Below, one piece after another: positions 33,461 to 45,600 of a DNA stretch of 64,000 bases; position 1 is the stretch's first letter; every line of letters begins with the position of its first letter. This stretch comes from Magicicada septendecula (lineage: Eukaryota; Arthropoda; Insecta; Hemiptera; Cicadidae). The stretch is taken from NCBI GenBank assembly GCA_034769895.1, contig CM068374.1, positions 355,184,302 through 355,248,301 on the forward strand, written 5' to 3'. The notes under the pieces were generated by a model, which was not told where the DNA came from, made no database searches, and worked only from the letters and a program-made list of their open reading frames with translations. Made by a program: the position numbers and the translations under genes.

Positions 33461-34528
33461 ATGGCAAAAAATAACGAAGCCAGCTTCACTGGCGATAAAA
33501 TAGAAAGTCTAGTGACACCTGTCCAAAGTAAACAAGAGATAGATAAAGATGACAAAATTATGAATATGTTGCAATTCATTTTAGAGCAACAAAGTATTAA
33601 ATTACTGAGTGATTCTGACGCTAAATTTAATGAACTAAAAAATCTGAATAATGAGTTAAAAAATGAAATACAAGAAATGAGTAAATGTGTAGAAAGTACT
33701 AATGAAACGATAAGATCCAGTTTGAATAAATTAGAACAGAGTGTGGAGCGAATGGGAGTACATGTGATGAGGACAGAGAAAAATAAAACAAATGAAAATT
33801 GTAATGACAAATGTAAAAATATGATACCAGAGAAAGAGTTAATAAGTGATAACAATAATGTTGAAAATAATGAGAATAATAGTAATGTATTTGAAGAATT
33901 AGTATCGGAGACTGATACGGTAAAAATAAAGAATGAGAGTACTGATGAGTTGGTGGAAGGTAGGGATTATGAAATGTTAATGTGTGTCAGTGAGTTAGAG
34001 AGAGAGTGGAAAAATAATGTTGTGGTAGAGTGGGGACAGAGGGCAAATTTTCCCTTTATTGTTTATGATGATTTATTGAGTCCACAAGTGTTGTGGTTGA
34101 AGGGCAAGAGTCCCGTATTGGTAGATGAATTGAGGTGTTTATTTTTGTGGAGTAATTGTGTACCCTCTGTCCGGAATAATTGTGAGAGTGTGATGTGGTG
34201 TTATGAAGAGAGAGAAGTAAGTGGAGAAGGGTATGTAACAGAACTGTATAATTTGAATAGAAAGTATGATGAATGGAAAGAAGGCTTAGAAATATATTTG
34301 AATAATAATGATTACAATGATTTGAAAAAAATAATTAGACCGATATTGAATGAATGTAATGACGGAGACTTAACAAACATACCTAACGTAGACTGGTTTA
34401 ATGAGTATTCTGGTAAAATGAGTGAATTTGATTGTTCTGGTTATGACACACAAAGTAACCATTTGTTTGTAAATAAAAAGCAACAGTGTTATATAAAACC
34501 AAGGTTGATTTGGGACGATGGAGGGTAG
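33461..34528 (+). CDS. L2 Gag-like protein, 355 aa, acidic-GG C-terminus, intact
   Basis: ATG 33,461 (MAKNNEASFTG) to TAG 34,526-34,528. Residues about 35-110 form a predicted coiled coil (KFNELKNLNNELKNEIQEM). An acidic Asn-rich linker follows, then a conserved domain starting EMLMCVSELEREWKN with CVPSVRNNCESVMWCYEERE, LNRKYDEWKEGLEIYLNNN and the C-terminus KPRLIWDDGG. It aligns to L1 and L3 ORFs over the last 200 or so residues. It is the only ORF in the element and the only intact copy in the window. No zinc knuckle, DTG/DSG protease or reverse transcriptase motif is visible. A structural (Gag-like) role is inferred from its place after the primer-binding site. Function is unknown. Confidence 0.75.
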   Translation: MAKNNEASFTGDKIESLVTPVQSKQEIDKDDKIMNMLQFILEQQSIKLLSDSDAKFNELKNLNNELKNEIQEMSKCVESTNETIRSSLNKLEQSVERMGVHVMRTEKNKTNENCNDKCKNMIPEKELISDNNNVENNENNSNVFEELVSETDTVKIKNESTDELVEGRDYEMLMCVSELEREWKNNVVVEWGQRANFPFIVYDDLLSPQVLWLKGKSPVLVDELRCLFLWSNCVPSVRNNCESVMWCYEEREVSGEGYVTELYNLNRKYDEWKEGLEIYLNNNDYNDLKKIIRPILNECNDGDLTNIPNVDWFNEYSGKMSEFDCSGYDTQSNHLFVNKKQQCYIKPRLIWDDGG

Positions 34529-37229
34529 ACTGTAAGACAATAAAAGACAATTAAACATTTTGTTTTATGGTTGTTTGACATGGCAGATTTGGACAGGAAG
34601 TGAGATACACTTGAACAGTTTTGACGTATATTTTGTAAATAATAGTGAATTCATTTGTGTGTATTGTGAAATGTAATGTGTATATGTTTTAGAAAATGTT
34701 GTATTAATAATAATAATATTATTAATATTTTGGCATTCCAATTAAATAAGAAAATAATTATGAAGACAATAGTTAATGATTTATAGAATGTTGATAATAA
34801 TTGAGATATGTTATTTTAATAATCAAACGAATTAAATAAGTTGAGATGTTTAGATATTGTGATTGAATGTTATGTGTTTGGATTTTATAATGAATTTAAA
34901 TTGTTTGGTGAGATTTTGATTTAATAATAATTAATAAGTAAATAAATGGTAAATGGTTTATTTTGTGGAACATAATGATTAAAAATATATTAATAATAAA
35001 TTTAGAATTTTTGAGAATCTGATTGCAACACAGGACAAATAAATAATGAGGATAAATAAAAAGAGTTAATGAAATTTTAAATAATAATGTTTATAAATTT
35101 TTATATAAATTATTTAAAAGAGAATTGTTTGATGTATGCTAATAATCCAGGTTTATTGCTATTTGTGCAATCATTTTATTGTTGTGTGTTAGATATAGTT
35201 GTTGATAAAATGTATTTTCATTATGTGTGTAATTTTTTTTTTAAGCCAATCATTAGACGCCTGGCAGGCAATCAACATAATAGAAGTAAGTGTTGATAAT
35301 GTATTAAATGTATTTGTTCAATTTTAAGATGTAGTTTCATGGTGTTTTAATTATGTTAGGATATCAGCTGATCAACAATACCATGTCACTGGTATAGTGG
35401 TTTGTAAAGGTTACAAATAATTAATGTTTTGTGTGCTACAGATATTTCGAAGTAAAGATAAAAAGAATATGCAGATTAATAAAAGATAATTTATGGGTGA
35501 TAAATGTTTTATGTGACATGCAGACCTGTCCAAGTTGAATTAAAAGCTGAATGTGAGTTTGAAATAATGAATATGATGTAATGTTGTTTTTGAGTTGATG
35601 TGATATAACAGAGTTGGTGAAGTATTAATGTTGACACAGTGGTAATGGAGACTTTATGTAGATTTTGAATGATATATTGTTGTTTTTATAGTTAATGAGG
35701 TTATTTTGTGTATTTGTAGTAAAGTAATGAGATTGAGATTTTTGGGGAAGGCAATGTTGTATTAGGGGGTAGTGTATTTGGGGAGTCCGCAACAAGGGTT
35801 GGGACGGGATAGGGACCGATTGGCGCCGGAAAGGGTTACCTAGGGAGGGTCCAGGAACCAACATAAGGGGATGAGTTTTGGGAAGGAAACACGTATCCTA
35901 TGTACAAAGGGTTAGAGAGTATTTTTTTTATATGTAGAGAAGGCGGCGAATTGTGTTAAATGATAAGTTGGGGTTTAGAGTGTCCTGATTAGTAGATATT
36001 TTGATAGAGATGGGTGTCATGATAATTGAGTTGATTAATATTGGAGTCAAAGGGGTAAAGATTATCTAGGTAGACAGAATAAATGAGAATAAATAATTTA
36101 CATCACCCCCAGTAAGGTAGAATTAACTGTTAACTAAGGAGAGGAATTTATAATAAAGAATGTACAATTGTTTTTTCAACCAGTGACAGAATGTTGATAA
36201 AATTTGAAAATAATGTAAAGTCAAGAAGTGTTTAATTTAAATGATTTAAATGCCAATTTGATTATTATTTATATTAATATTGTGTTTATTATAAATATTC
36301 TATGTTACTATGTTTTGTATTTCAAGGTAGGGTATTGAAAATGTTCAAGGTGTTTTCAGAAATCATACATAACATATGTAGGTCAAGGGTTTTGTACTTG
36401 ACCTAGTTTTGATCAGCTGATGAGTTCATACACCTACTAAGCTTGTAGAGTAGGAATTTAATTTTAATTTGTTTGCTTGATTAATTCAAACTAATCTTTG
36501 AATAATTTTAATAAGTGTTATTTAATAAATAAATTTAATAAATATTTAATGAATAATTTTTTTTGAATTTTAAAATTTTGAAAATTTTAAATTTTTTTGA
36601 AAAAAAAAAAAAAAAAAATTTTTTTGATGTTTCGCCTGCCAGCGAGTGAATATGTTGAGTAATGATTATTTTATTGTGTATGTATTAATGATGTTCCTTT
36701 TGTTGTATTGCTTTGTATTGGTAGGCTGTAAATTGTTCTCATGCTAGAGTAAGGATGTATTTGTATTAATAGGAATGTTTAGGTTAAGTCATTGTAACAA
36801 AAATTAGAAAAAAGAGGAAGAGAATTTTTTGATAAAAGATTTTTTTTTGAATATTGAATTTTTTGAATTTATAATAAATTTTAAAAGGAAGTTTTTATTT
36901 TAATGTGTTATGATAATATGTAATGTTAATGTGTGTGAGCCCAGTATCTGCTAAAGGCAGCCCAGCTTGCAAAAAGGGGAAACATATCGGCGGAGGAGCT
37001 GGAGTAATTTTAGCCCGGGATTGAGGATTTTGGGGGTAGCATGTTAGAAGGCGAGGTGTGCCGTGGTGCGAGTCTGATCAATTTCTCGGTGTTGGGATCT
37101 CTTCCGGAGAAGTCCAGTGATCTCGTTCAGATGAGTCCATGGTCACTGAGCCAGGGGGGTCGTGTACCCATGAGGTTAAGAACAAGGGGGTTGTTGGCAC
37201 CAGTTCCTCTCCGGTCCTCTTCGGGGTTA
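34529..37229 (+). other. L2 AT-rich internal region without genes
   Basis: 2.7 kb, strongly A/T-rich, with no pol motif. Conserved with L3 in order: CTGGCAGGC (35,261-35,269), ATATCAGCTGATC (about 35,361), a GC-rich block with GAGTCCGCAACAAGGGTTGGGA and ACACGTATCCTATGTACAAAGGG (35,755-35,920, antisense frame 35,625-35,864), GATCAGCTGAT (about 36,412), a poly-A/poly-T stretch (36,560-36,626), CGCCTGCCAG (36,633-36,642) and GTGTTGGGATCTC...GAGAAGTCCAGT (37,089-37,117). Confidence 0.7.
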
Positions 37230-37280
37230 TCGATGAGATTTCTTCTGTCGTGGACAGCAGAATTCTCATCGAGGGGGTAT
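37230..37280 (+). promoter_or_regulatory. L2 pre-LTR hairpin and polypurine tract
   Basis: TCGATGAGATTTCTTCTGTC-gtg-GACAGCAGAATTCTCATCGA, in two arms (37,230-37,272), forms a near-perfect stem of about 20 pairs. The purine tract GAGGGGG (37,271-37,277) starts in the last two stem bases, and the LTR begins at 37,281. Confidence 0.85.
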
Positions 37281-38605
37281 TGTAGCGGGTCAAATTTTGG
37301 GTGTTTTATTTTAACCGTTTGGGACATTATTTATATTTTTATTTATTTCATTCTGGGCGGATTATCATTGTGCAACGTATTTGTGCGTATAACAGTCAAT
37401 GTAACAGAACAGTGAAACAACGTAAGACGCAGTTGTTGTCGAGGAATGCGGCAGAGTATCTGCACCTCCACAAAATTCTGAGAACTTTGTACCTGTGTGT
37501 GGCAGCGCACATACGCAACTGCTCAATCACGCTCCAAGTGACGCTCTGGCAAAAAACTAAGATGGCCAGAGAGAGAAATTTTCATCCTTCATTTGGTTTC
37601 ACTACGGAAATGCTGTTTTAAGTCCGGCCCACTTAAATGACATCAGCAGAGCAGAAGCCAATATTGTCCTCTGGTCACACACAGATATCAGCTCTATGCC
37701 ACGCATAAAATGGTTACACAACAGCAAAGCATAAGCGACGACGAAAACATTGTGGCGGTAGAGAACCAGTTTCCATCCAGGAACAGGTACATGTACCTGT
37801 TACGTTCTAGGTGACAGTCGACATTAGTCAGAGACGCCAAGCGGTCAACGAGATACAGAGTTCCGCTACAGACGTATATATTTTGTTTCGGACCCGGTTG
37901 GTCAAGTTTCCGGAAGATGTAATTAATTCAGGAAGACCGACCGGGACCCGAGGAATTGAACGGTGTTACAAACAGTGCAGTGCAGTGACGATTCGAGAGC
38001 AGCTAATAACATAAAATGTGACCGTAACGAAAGCACGTGCTCGGCCGGCCTCGCGCATATCAAACTAATGCAAAACGAAACCGTGATCCTTAAAGAATAA
38101 CTATTTTTTTCTTTTCTAATTTTTTATAACATTTGAAAAAGGGTTTGTATGGGGTGTGATCGAGTGAATGAGCAGAGCTGGGCTACCTTGTAAGTAAAAA
38201 TCATATTGTAAATGTAAGAGTCATGTAACTAACTCAGTTTATGTTTTCGTTCCTTGGTGTTTTTGGATTAAGGATGTCCGTATCTAGTAAGTAAAGCATT
38301 CTTTCATAACAAAATGTGTTAGTCTAAGTTATTTCGTCATTGCCACTTTCTCATTTCTGTGTTGCGAAATTCGTCTAACGGACCGGAATCTTCTGAGTTA
38401 TTAATTGGGTGGGTCAGATTGCAAAATTGTCCGTTTTATTAAGGTGGAGTGTAAAGGTTTTCGATATTTTATCCTATAAAAAATAATCGTGGCGACTTTG
38501 GTCTTCTGGTGAAATTTGGATATGGTAAGTAACTGATGGCGTACAGGTAAGTTCTGGCAGTGGATCTTATTTATTTTATATTTCGGTCTATTATTTAACG
38601 TCACA
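37281..38605 (+). repeat. L2 3' LTR
   Basis: 1,325 bp, TGTAGCGG...AACGTCACA, one base shorter than the 5' copy (GTCTAAGTT against GTCTTAAGTT), followed by the target duplication GGTT. Confidence 0.95.
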
Positions 38606-38609
38606 GGTT

Positions 38610-39350
38610 GGAACCATTTATGGAAGATACAGTTGGATTCATGTGTGGCTTTATGAGAAATCGTTCCACCACAGATCAAATATTTATGATGCAACACATA
38701 TTTGAGAAATTTTTAGAACATAATGTCAAACTGCACAACCTGTTTGTAGATTGCAAGCATTTGATGCCTTAGACAGAAAGGAGACATGTTGCATCTCGCA
38801 ATGCTTCCGAATACCCAATAAATTAATACACCTGGTTCACATGACCCTGAAAGATACAAGATCCAAAGTAAAAGTAGAAGGAGTGTTAATAGAGGACTTC
38901 CAAATTCAAAGAGGAGTAAAACAAGGTGATGTCTTGTCTAGCCTCCCTTTCAATATATGTCTAGAGGAAGTAAGGTACCTAACAATAAGCCCTGGTGGCA
39001 CAATTATGAATAGAAGGTTGCAGTGCATTGCATATGCTGATGATATTGTTCTTGTGACAAGAAACAAACAGGCACTGGAAGAGGCATACATTTCTCTGGA
39101 GCATGCTTCAACCAGCCTAGGGCTGCAAGTGAACAGTCAAAAGAAGATAAAATATATGCCGATGCAGAAGAATGTCTGAGAAGAAAGTATCCCAAAAATT
39201 GAAGTTAATGGCAGTGAATTTGAGAGGGTAAATAGTTTTAGATATTTGGGTCCCTCTTGATGTCAAAAAATTTCATGGCATTGAAAATTCAAGACAAACT
39301 AGCCATGGGAAATAAGTGCTACTTTTCTTTGCTGCCTATCCTAAAGTAGG
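38610..39350 (+). pseudogene. Old LINE, reverse transcriptase remainder (after L2)
   Basis: It continues the LINE interrupted at 31,962: GFMCGFMRNRSTTDQIF, a degraded A-box region, FQIQRGVKQGDVLSSLPFNICLE, the catalytic box AYADDIVLV (39,033-39,058 region), and after a frameshift near 39,180 VNGSEFERVNSFRYLG and IQDKLAMGNKCYFSLL. Similarity fades by about 39,350. No poly-A tail or target duplication could be identified. Confidence 0.8.
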
Positions 39351-39734
39351 ATATCCTTAAGTTTATCTGAGTTTATTAAAAAAAAAATACACTTACAGTA
39401 CCATGTTTAATTTATTTTCATTGATTAGTAATTACATGTATTTGCAAAATTAACCTTTATTTTTTTTAAGTAATCAGTGATGTTTTGTTGCTTAATGGAA
39501 TGCAGTTGTTTCTCACTACCATAATCTCTCCATTTTATGAAAAACAGTTTGTCCAACATTGTAGCCAGTTTTTGTCATTCGACTTACTGCACAAGTGTAT
39601 GTATACAATCTTTGGCCTTGGTATGGATATGGTAGACTTACTTAATAAGCATATTGTTTATATACGTAGATATATAATAATAAAATAAACCTCTGCTCAA
39701 CAGTCTGTAAAGGACCAAGGCATACCCAGCGGCT
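39351..39734. other. No gene seen
   Basis: AT-rich sequence. An open frame at 39,485-39,688 (67 codons) has no recognisable motif and ordinary AT-rich composition. Confidence 0.6.
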
Positions 39735-39958
39735 TTTGTGTTTAGTGTGATGGTTGCATGGATAGTACAACGCGCCATCAGCCACTAGTTGCGGTATTTA
39801 CAGCCAGACGGTGCTGCTGTTATCTCAGTTGAATACTCAGTTCTGCCTTCTGCCTCACAACACTGAGTGCACGCCATATGGAGCCTCTGCTGGGAATTAA
39901 ACTCGGGACCATGAGCACATCAACTACCCACGCTAGCCACTAGACCACCTGGAGGCTC
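39735..39958 (-). repeat. tRNA-derived SINE
   Basis: Reading the minus strand from 39,957, there is a tRNA-like head with an A box (TGGTCTAGTGGCTAG, 39,933-39,947) and a B box region (GGTCCCGAGTTTAATTCCC, 39,892-39,910) at normal RNA polymerase III spacing. A non-tRNA body follows toward 39,735. The head is clear; the 3' limit of the body is approximate. Confidence 0.7.
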
Positions 39959-41928
39959 ATGTACATATATATCCTAAAATTTTATATCTCATGTAGTAGA
40001 CGTCATTCTTTAATGTTTAAAGGTCTTAGTCACACTTGTTTATATTTCCTTTAGTATGTTTCCACCATTTGTTTCTGGTAACTATTTGCCCTGTAAATGC
40101 ACACTCACTTATAAAAATTTTACAGTGGATCTTACATTCCTATAAAGAAAAGACTGAGGAATAGTGTGAATGAAATACAAGTTTTAATATGAAACTAACC
40201 TGAAGGCATGAGATAAAATTATGTGATGAATTGTTTTTGAAATTCAAGATGCCTTAACAATTAACTGTTAGGTCATGAGTCATATTTTGAGAATTTGTAA
40301 AGAATGATTTAAAATCCAAATACGACTTATAATTACTTATAATTTTAATAAATTTTTTAAAACAATATGTAACTCAAAGACTAACACATGGAGTTTCTTT
40401 AAAACTGAAGTTAAATCTTCAGAAATTAAAAAAAATGTTGAATGTCTTTTAACACTTTGTTAAACAATACAGCGTGAACTTGAAAAATTATACCAGAACA
40501 GATCTGTACCTTTTCTAGGCCCGTCAAATCATTCCCCCAAGCATAACATTCCATCCAACTTGTGTTAACTGACCATGGCACATTTCAAAGACTGCTACCC
40601 AACTAACTACGTTGTCTAAAGACCAAATATGATGATGCTTCCACAGGCAAAGCGCTCTGATGTATATTAACTTGTTCAAAGAACAGATGTACAGTTTTAA
40701 CAAAGTGAAAACTATAATAAATAAATAGATCTCACCACAATAATTTGTATTTTCTGAAAATAATGACACTCATGTTTTACTTTACTTCACGTAAATAATA
40801 TGGAAGCAGCAAGATATGATTTTTGTGATCTTGTTTCACATACCTTACTTCATTTTGTAAATAATGTATCTAAAGGAAAACAGGAATATTAAATACACAA
40901 ATATAGTCAAAACTTGCTGTACTTCACTTTTCATGTTACACAAAAAACAGTACACAGCAAAAACTGTTATCTGTGATTAACAAATTCATACTGAATTAAT
41001 TTGTTCATACTATTACTATTTTTCTGCTACAATATGAATACAAAATGTTACAAATTCGCAATAAAAAACAGAATATGATAATCTGATTGCTACATTTGAT
41101 GTCTACACATAAGTGTGCACGTAATAACAACTACTTTACACACATTATGTAACAGCTGAGTTGTTCTTACTACAGTATAACAGTATATTTTTGCTAACAG
41201 TAGACATCTGCTATAAAATTTTGAAATATAAACAAAAATTAATTTTTCACTTTTAATTATTTCCCTTAGACCTAAAAAACTGTTAATTCTGACCCATGTT
41301 TTAAGAAAATGGACAGTCAGAATTGTCAGTCTGAACATCCCAAAACAATATATATTCGTAACCATACAAACCTAATATATAACAGTATAAATTAATGTCT
41401 ACATACTTAAAAATCTGTTCAGCACCACATTAACATAAATCACTGCATATTTACACATTCTTAAATAATATATAAACAACAGAACTCTGTTAATGGAATG
41501 TTATTTAAAGGAATGTTTTAAATGGTCAACTACAGAGACAGGAACAGGCACCATGTTGCAGTCTCCAACAGAGGAATTTGTAGGCCCAATATATTATAAA
41601 ACAAATAACACACTTGTAAATATCCTATTATTAACAGCCTGTTACAACCTACACAGTGCTGAAACACAGCTTTATGATGTCTTTAACAAGATTTTTTAAA
41701 TTTCATAAGATTTATTTTACTAAAAAGTGGGTACTTTTTGCCAGCCTGTTATTGTATTTAACAACAAGTATTGGACGGAAATGGAATTAATTGTTCATTG
41801 TGCATTTATGTCACTTGCCTTAATATATAATTTATGATAACATACACGTACAAAAACATTTTCTACATAATGTTAAGAATTGACTTATAAAAAAATTAAA
41901 ATAGAAATTTAATCTATCACACTAAATT
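39959..41928. other. No gene seen
   Basis: About 2 kb of AT-rich DNA. Short open frames (for example 41,090-41,365 minus and 41,493-41,699 plus) show no motif. The stretch could be intergenic or intronic. Confidence 0.6.
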
Positions 41929-42136
41929 ATATATTTTATAATCACTTTACCTCAAGATGTTTTCTCCCTATTTGGAACATGTTTCAAATGTGTTGTTATT
42001 GTTGCACAACCAGCCAACACACAAATACCTCACAAGGCACAAAAAGAAAGGCTGAAGATGGGCACACAAGGCTTCCCAAAACATGTTCCAAATATAGGGA
42101 GAAAACATCTTGAGGTAAAGTGATTATAAAATATAT
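41929..42136. repeat. Foldback element FB1
   Basis: The left arm 41,929-41,984 and right arm 42,078-42,136 are near-perfect inverted copies (TTTACCTCAAGATGTTTTCT against AGAAAACATCTTGAGGTAAA, extending out to ATATTTTATAATCAC/GTGATTATAAAATAT), with a spacer of about 93 bp. No coding capacity; it resembles a hairpin MITE. Confidence 0.85.
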
Positions 42137-42399
42137 ATTATATACATCAAGAAACGGACTGTAGCAGAAAGTGTTTGAATTTTCAAACTAAATTAATAAT
42201 AATGGCGGGGTAGCTCAGGTATTCATTTGTCACGCAGTTTTGTAAGTTATCCAATCCAGGTTTGTTCATACTTAGAGTGAAGCCTGATGTAAACAAAGCA
42301 GAGTGATGCAACATAGAGGCATGTACAGTATGAAGTTAAAACTTTCTTAACAAAACAAATATAATCCAAATGAGTATAAAATCACTTATCTTATTTTTA

Positions 42400-42586
42400 G
42401 TTACTCCAACTTCGTCATGCTTATTTGCTAAACTGCTAAGCGCCATGTTCTGGATGAGGCCTTTCAGTGTTTCCACCATTTTCAAGTCCTAAATCATGAC
42501 CTGAAAATGGAGGAAACACTGAAAGGCCTCGTCCAGAACATGGCACTTAACAGTTTAGCAAATAAGCACGACAAAGCTGGAGTTAC
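42400..42586. repeat. Foldback element FB2
   Basis: Arms 42,400-42,486 and 42,502-42,586 are inverted copies (GCCATGTTCTGGATGAGGCC against GGCCTCGTCCAGAACATGGC) separated by about 15 bp, giving an RNA or DNA hairpin of roughly 85 pairs. Ends read GTTACTCCAAC/GCTGGAGTTAC. Confidence 0.88.
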
Positions 42587-42601
42587 GGAGACTGCTAATT
42601 T

Positions 42602-45600
42602 AAATAACAAGATTATTTTTAGTAACATTAAAAAAAAGTTTGTTGATTTATTTTTAATGAGTTAACACTAATCAGTTGTGAACTGCTTTATTTCTAGCAG
42701 AGGATTAGTAGTGATGAGATGACTCGTCTAACCAGTCAAGTACAAGTACAAGCACATGGTTTTCTTTACATCAGGATTCAGTCTAAGAACAAACTTTACC
42801 TACTGTTGGGGCAAACAAGCATCTGGTTGAGATATGTGGACCTCAATCAGTAGTAGTAGCACTTGTGACCACTACACATTAACAAACACATGCCTTCCCA
42901 ACATGCAGCTTGTCAGTCCACATCGTTACGTGCACAGAGTTGGCAGTGGACTGTGGGCCTAACGATTGAGGGAAGGTGATGATGACGACTAAATCAATAA
43001 CAAGTGCTGAAATGTAACAATTTATTTTTTTGATGACAGAAAGTAATGTTACACAACACACACACAACACAGTCTAAAACAGTCGCCAATTTAATGTTAG
43101 AGCTCCAAACTTTCAGGTGTGTGGGACAGAAGAGTAACAGGAAAATGAAAGTATGACTGTTTCATGAGAAGTTGTGCTGTATCAGTTTGCATGGAAAGTT
43201 GTGTTTCAAAAAATGCTGCCTTCTGAATTTGAGAGACTGCTGCATGCAACGAAAAAAAAGAAATGGTTTTTTGTGACCAAAGCGTCTGCTGAAAACTTGC
43301 TGATAATGTGGAAAAGAGACAGTACCACTGTCCATAAAGGTCTGTTCATGAAATCCAGTTAAAGACAACCAGAAGCAAAGCGAATTACCAGAAGGGATAT
43401 GCATATTTTTATGGCGATTTGTCTTAAACAACACGTGTACATGCAGCTTATCAAGAACTTCTGAATCAACAAGTAGATAGCATTACAATGTAGCAGAAGC
43501 TACCACATGCTTGCACATTCCTGAAACATCTCCACATTCTGCCCACACATATTATAAGTATCAGTATGTGGCATCCTTAACAGTTAAATGCTGTTCACTT
43601 GTTTGCAATAAGCAAGGTTAGAAGGGATAAGGAGACATATTGGTAAAGCAAAATCAGTCGTATGGAAGGACAAGAGCGTCATGCTACTAGCAAAATAAAA
43701 GTTGGTCCGTATAGTAACGACACGGCTGCTACTATCAAGTAATTGCAAGAAAACTGACGTTTCCGAAATGTGGTGTTGGTGACAATTACTTCAGATTCCT
43801 TGGACAAATATACAAATTTACACCCATCTTGGGAAACTAAACATAAACCAGCAGTTACCAGAGTGTAAATTCTAAAATCTTGAATTATCTGGTCACATCA
43901 CAAGACAATGGACTATGTAAATGTTGTCACACATGGAAGAACAACTAAATGTATTTGATACATGCTGTTATAGAATGACAGAAGGGCGGGTTGCTGGCAA
44001 AAGATCAAAACGTCAACCAATTACTTGAAATAACTGAATCAAATGAAGTCTAACTCTGGATTCAACAATGTTGCTGCACACACGGCTCAATATTGCACTT
44101 TGTACAACAAACAAATGACCGGACTTTACGTCTACATTAACCACAACACTTGATGCATACAAACTGTAAATGTTTATAAACAACTGTTGAGAAAAATGTA
44201 CATAATACAGCCATTCTTTTGCTAACTCGGATTCAGAACTACTTCTATCATTAAAGTCTGTCAAAACTACGTTAGTCTTCCACAAAACAATATTACAACA
44301 TATTTAATCACTATAATCAGCTTTCTAACAAAAATAACTTTATTGTAAATTCATATACATAATATGTTACCATACATTAGCCTGCATTCACAAAATACTT
44401 ATTTCAGGTGTCCCATAAGTCACTGCGGTCAACACCTCCAATTACTATGGACAGAATATTTGGTTAAAGAAAAATAAATCTACATATGTTAAACCGGACT
44501 CATTGAAACACGATCCTGCGCATGTAGTCTCTTGATGGGCTTAGCTGAACTCTGTACCAAAGCAGCAGAAAGAGTTTGGGGGAGGAGGTACTTTGTGACA
44601 GGGTCAGATCCATGGGGGGATGGGAGAATCCCCCCTCAAATGGTCTCTACAGATAATTTTTTTTTGTCGTTTTGTGCTGTAGACGTACTGTGATTGTGAA
44701 TATGATAGACAATTCATATCACGTTATGTAGGTTCGTTAAATTTTGTACATAATGAACTATAAATGAGTAGTGCGTATTTTAAACTGTAAGTGAATATTA
44801 TTAAAAGAACAATGAACTGACACAAATATGATTTTATACTTGTATGTCAATAAACTTACTGTGTTGACAATAACAAACTGTATTTATATCTTCACTAATT
44901 CCTATCATTCTCACTTTAATCATTTACAGAATGGTCCAACTTTCCACATCCCTCTCCAAAAATTGAAAACTGTCTGCCCCTGATTTGTTGTCTGTCTAAT
45001 TATTCAAAAATTTTAATAAAATAATTATCCATCTTCAAAATTATCCTCCCATTGTTTCACAACAGCATTTACACTAAATGTAATATGTTTTCACAACAAA
45101 TACTTATTTTTCTATAATCAATATAGTATGGTGAATTATAACTTAGAACTGAAAACAAAAGATAGCAAAATAATAACGGCCCATGAACCTGACAAGCCAT
45201 ATCTTAGTACTACCATTGCCAAAATTACAAACTCAATTATGGTACTGTGTAAAAGTAAGAATTTTTGTAGGGGCAGTGACTTATAAGGCAGAACACTGTA
45301 TACACATATAACAAACAACAACTATAACACAATAACTATAACAAATGTAACATTTAACAATGTTAAGTGTTCACACTAACAAACTATATACACATGAATA
45401 TAAACACGTTTTTAAAATAGCACAAACATATATTACCGATGAGTATTCATTGAGAAAAATAGTTTTCTTGCCATAAGTATTGTTGTACTGTATCATATTT
45501 ATTATCCTACTTTCTATATTACACATCATAAAGTAATTATGATGTGATAAAACACTGAATAAAAAGTGGAGTATAAAAAATAAAGTGTATATAAAATGTT

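Larger units (their letters stand above)
31963..38605 (+). mobile_element. LTR element L2, complete, youngest, intact Gag-like ORF, no pol
   Basis: 6,643 bp with LTRs of 1,326 and 1,325 bp that appear identical except for a one-base indel, and a target duplication GGTT (31,959-31,962 and 38,606-38,609). Its one ORF (33,461-34,528) is uninterrupted. No pol genes are present. Removing the element rejoins the host LINE in the same reading frame, confirming the boundaries. Confidence 0.95.

Noticed and set aside
37041..37415. 124-codon frame at the 3' end of L2 resembling a short transmembrane protein
   Set aside because: It runs through the hairpin, purine tract and into the LTR; the L3 counterpart is much shorter, so it is not a conserved gene.
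42203..42260. GGCGGGGTAGCTCAGG resembling a tRNA 5' end
   Set aside because: No matching acceptor stem and no good B box; at most a SINE remnant.
43174..43362. 62-codon plus-strand frame rich in Lys/Phe
   Set aside because: No family recognised, no splice signals, and an overlapping minus-strand frame is equally open.
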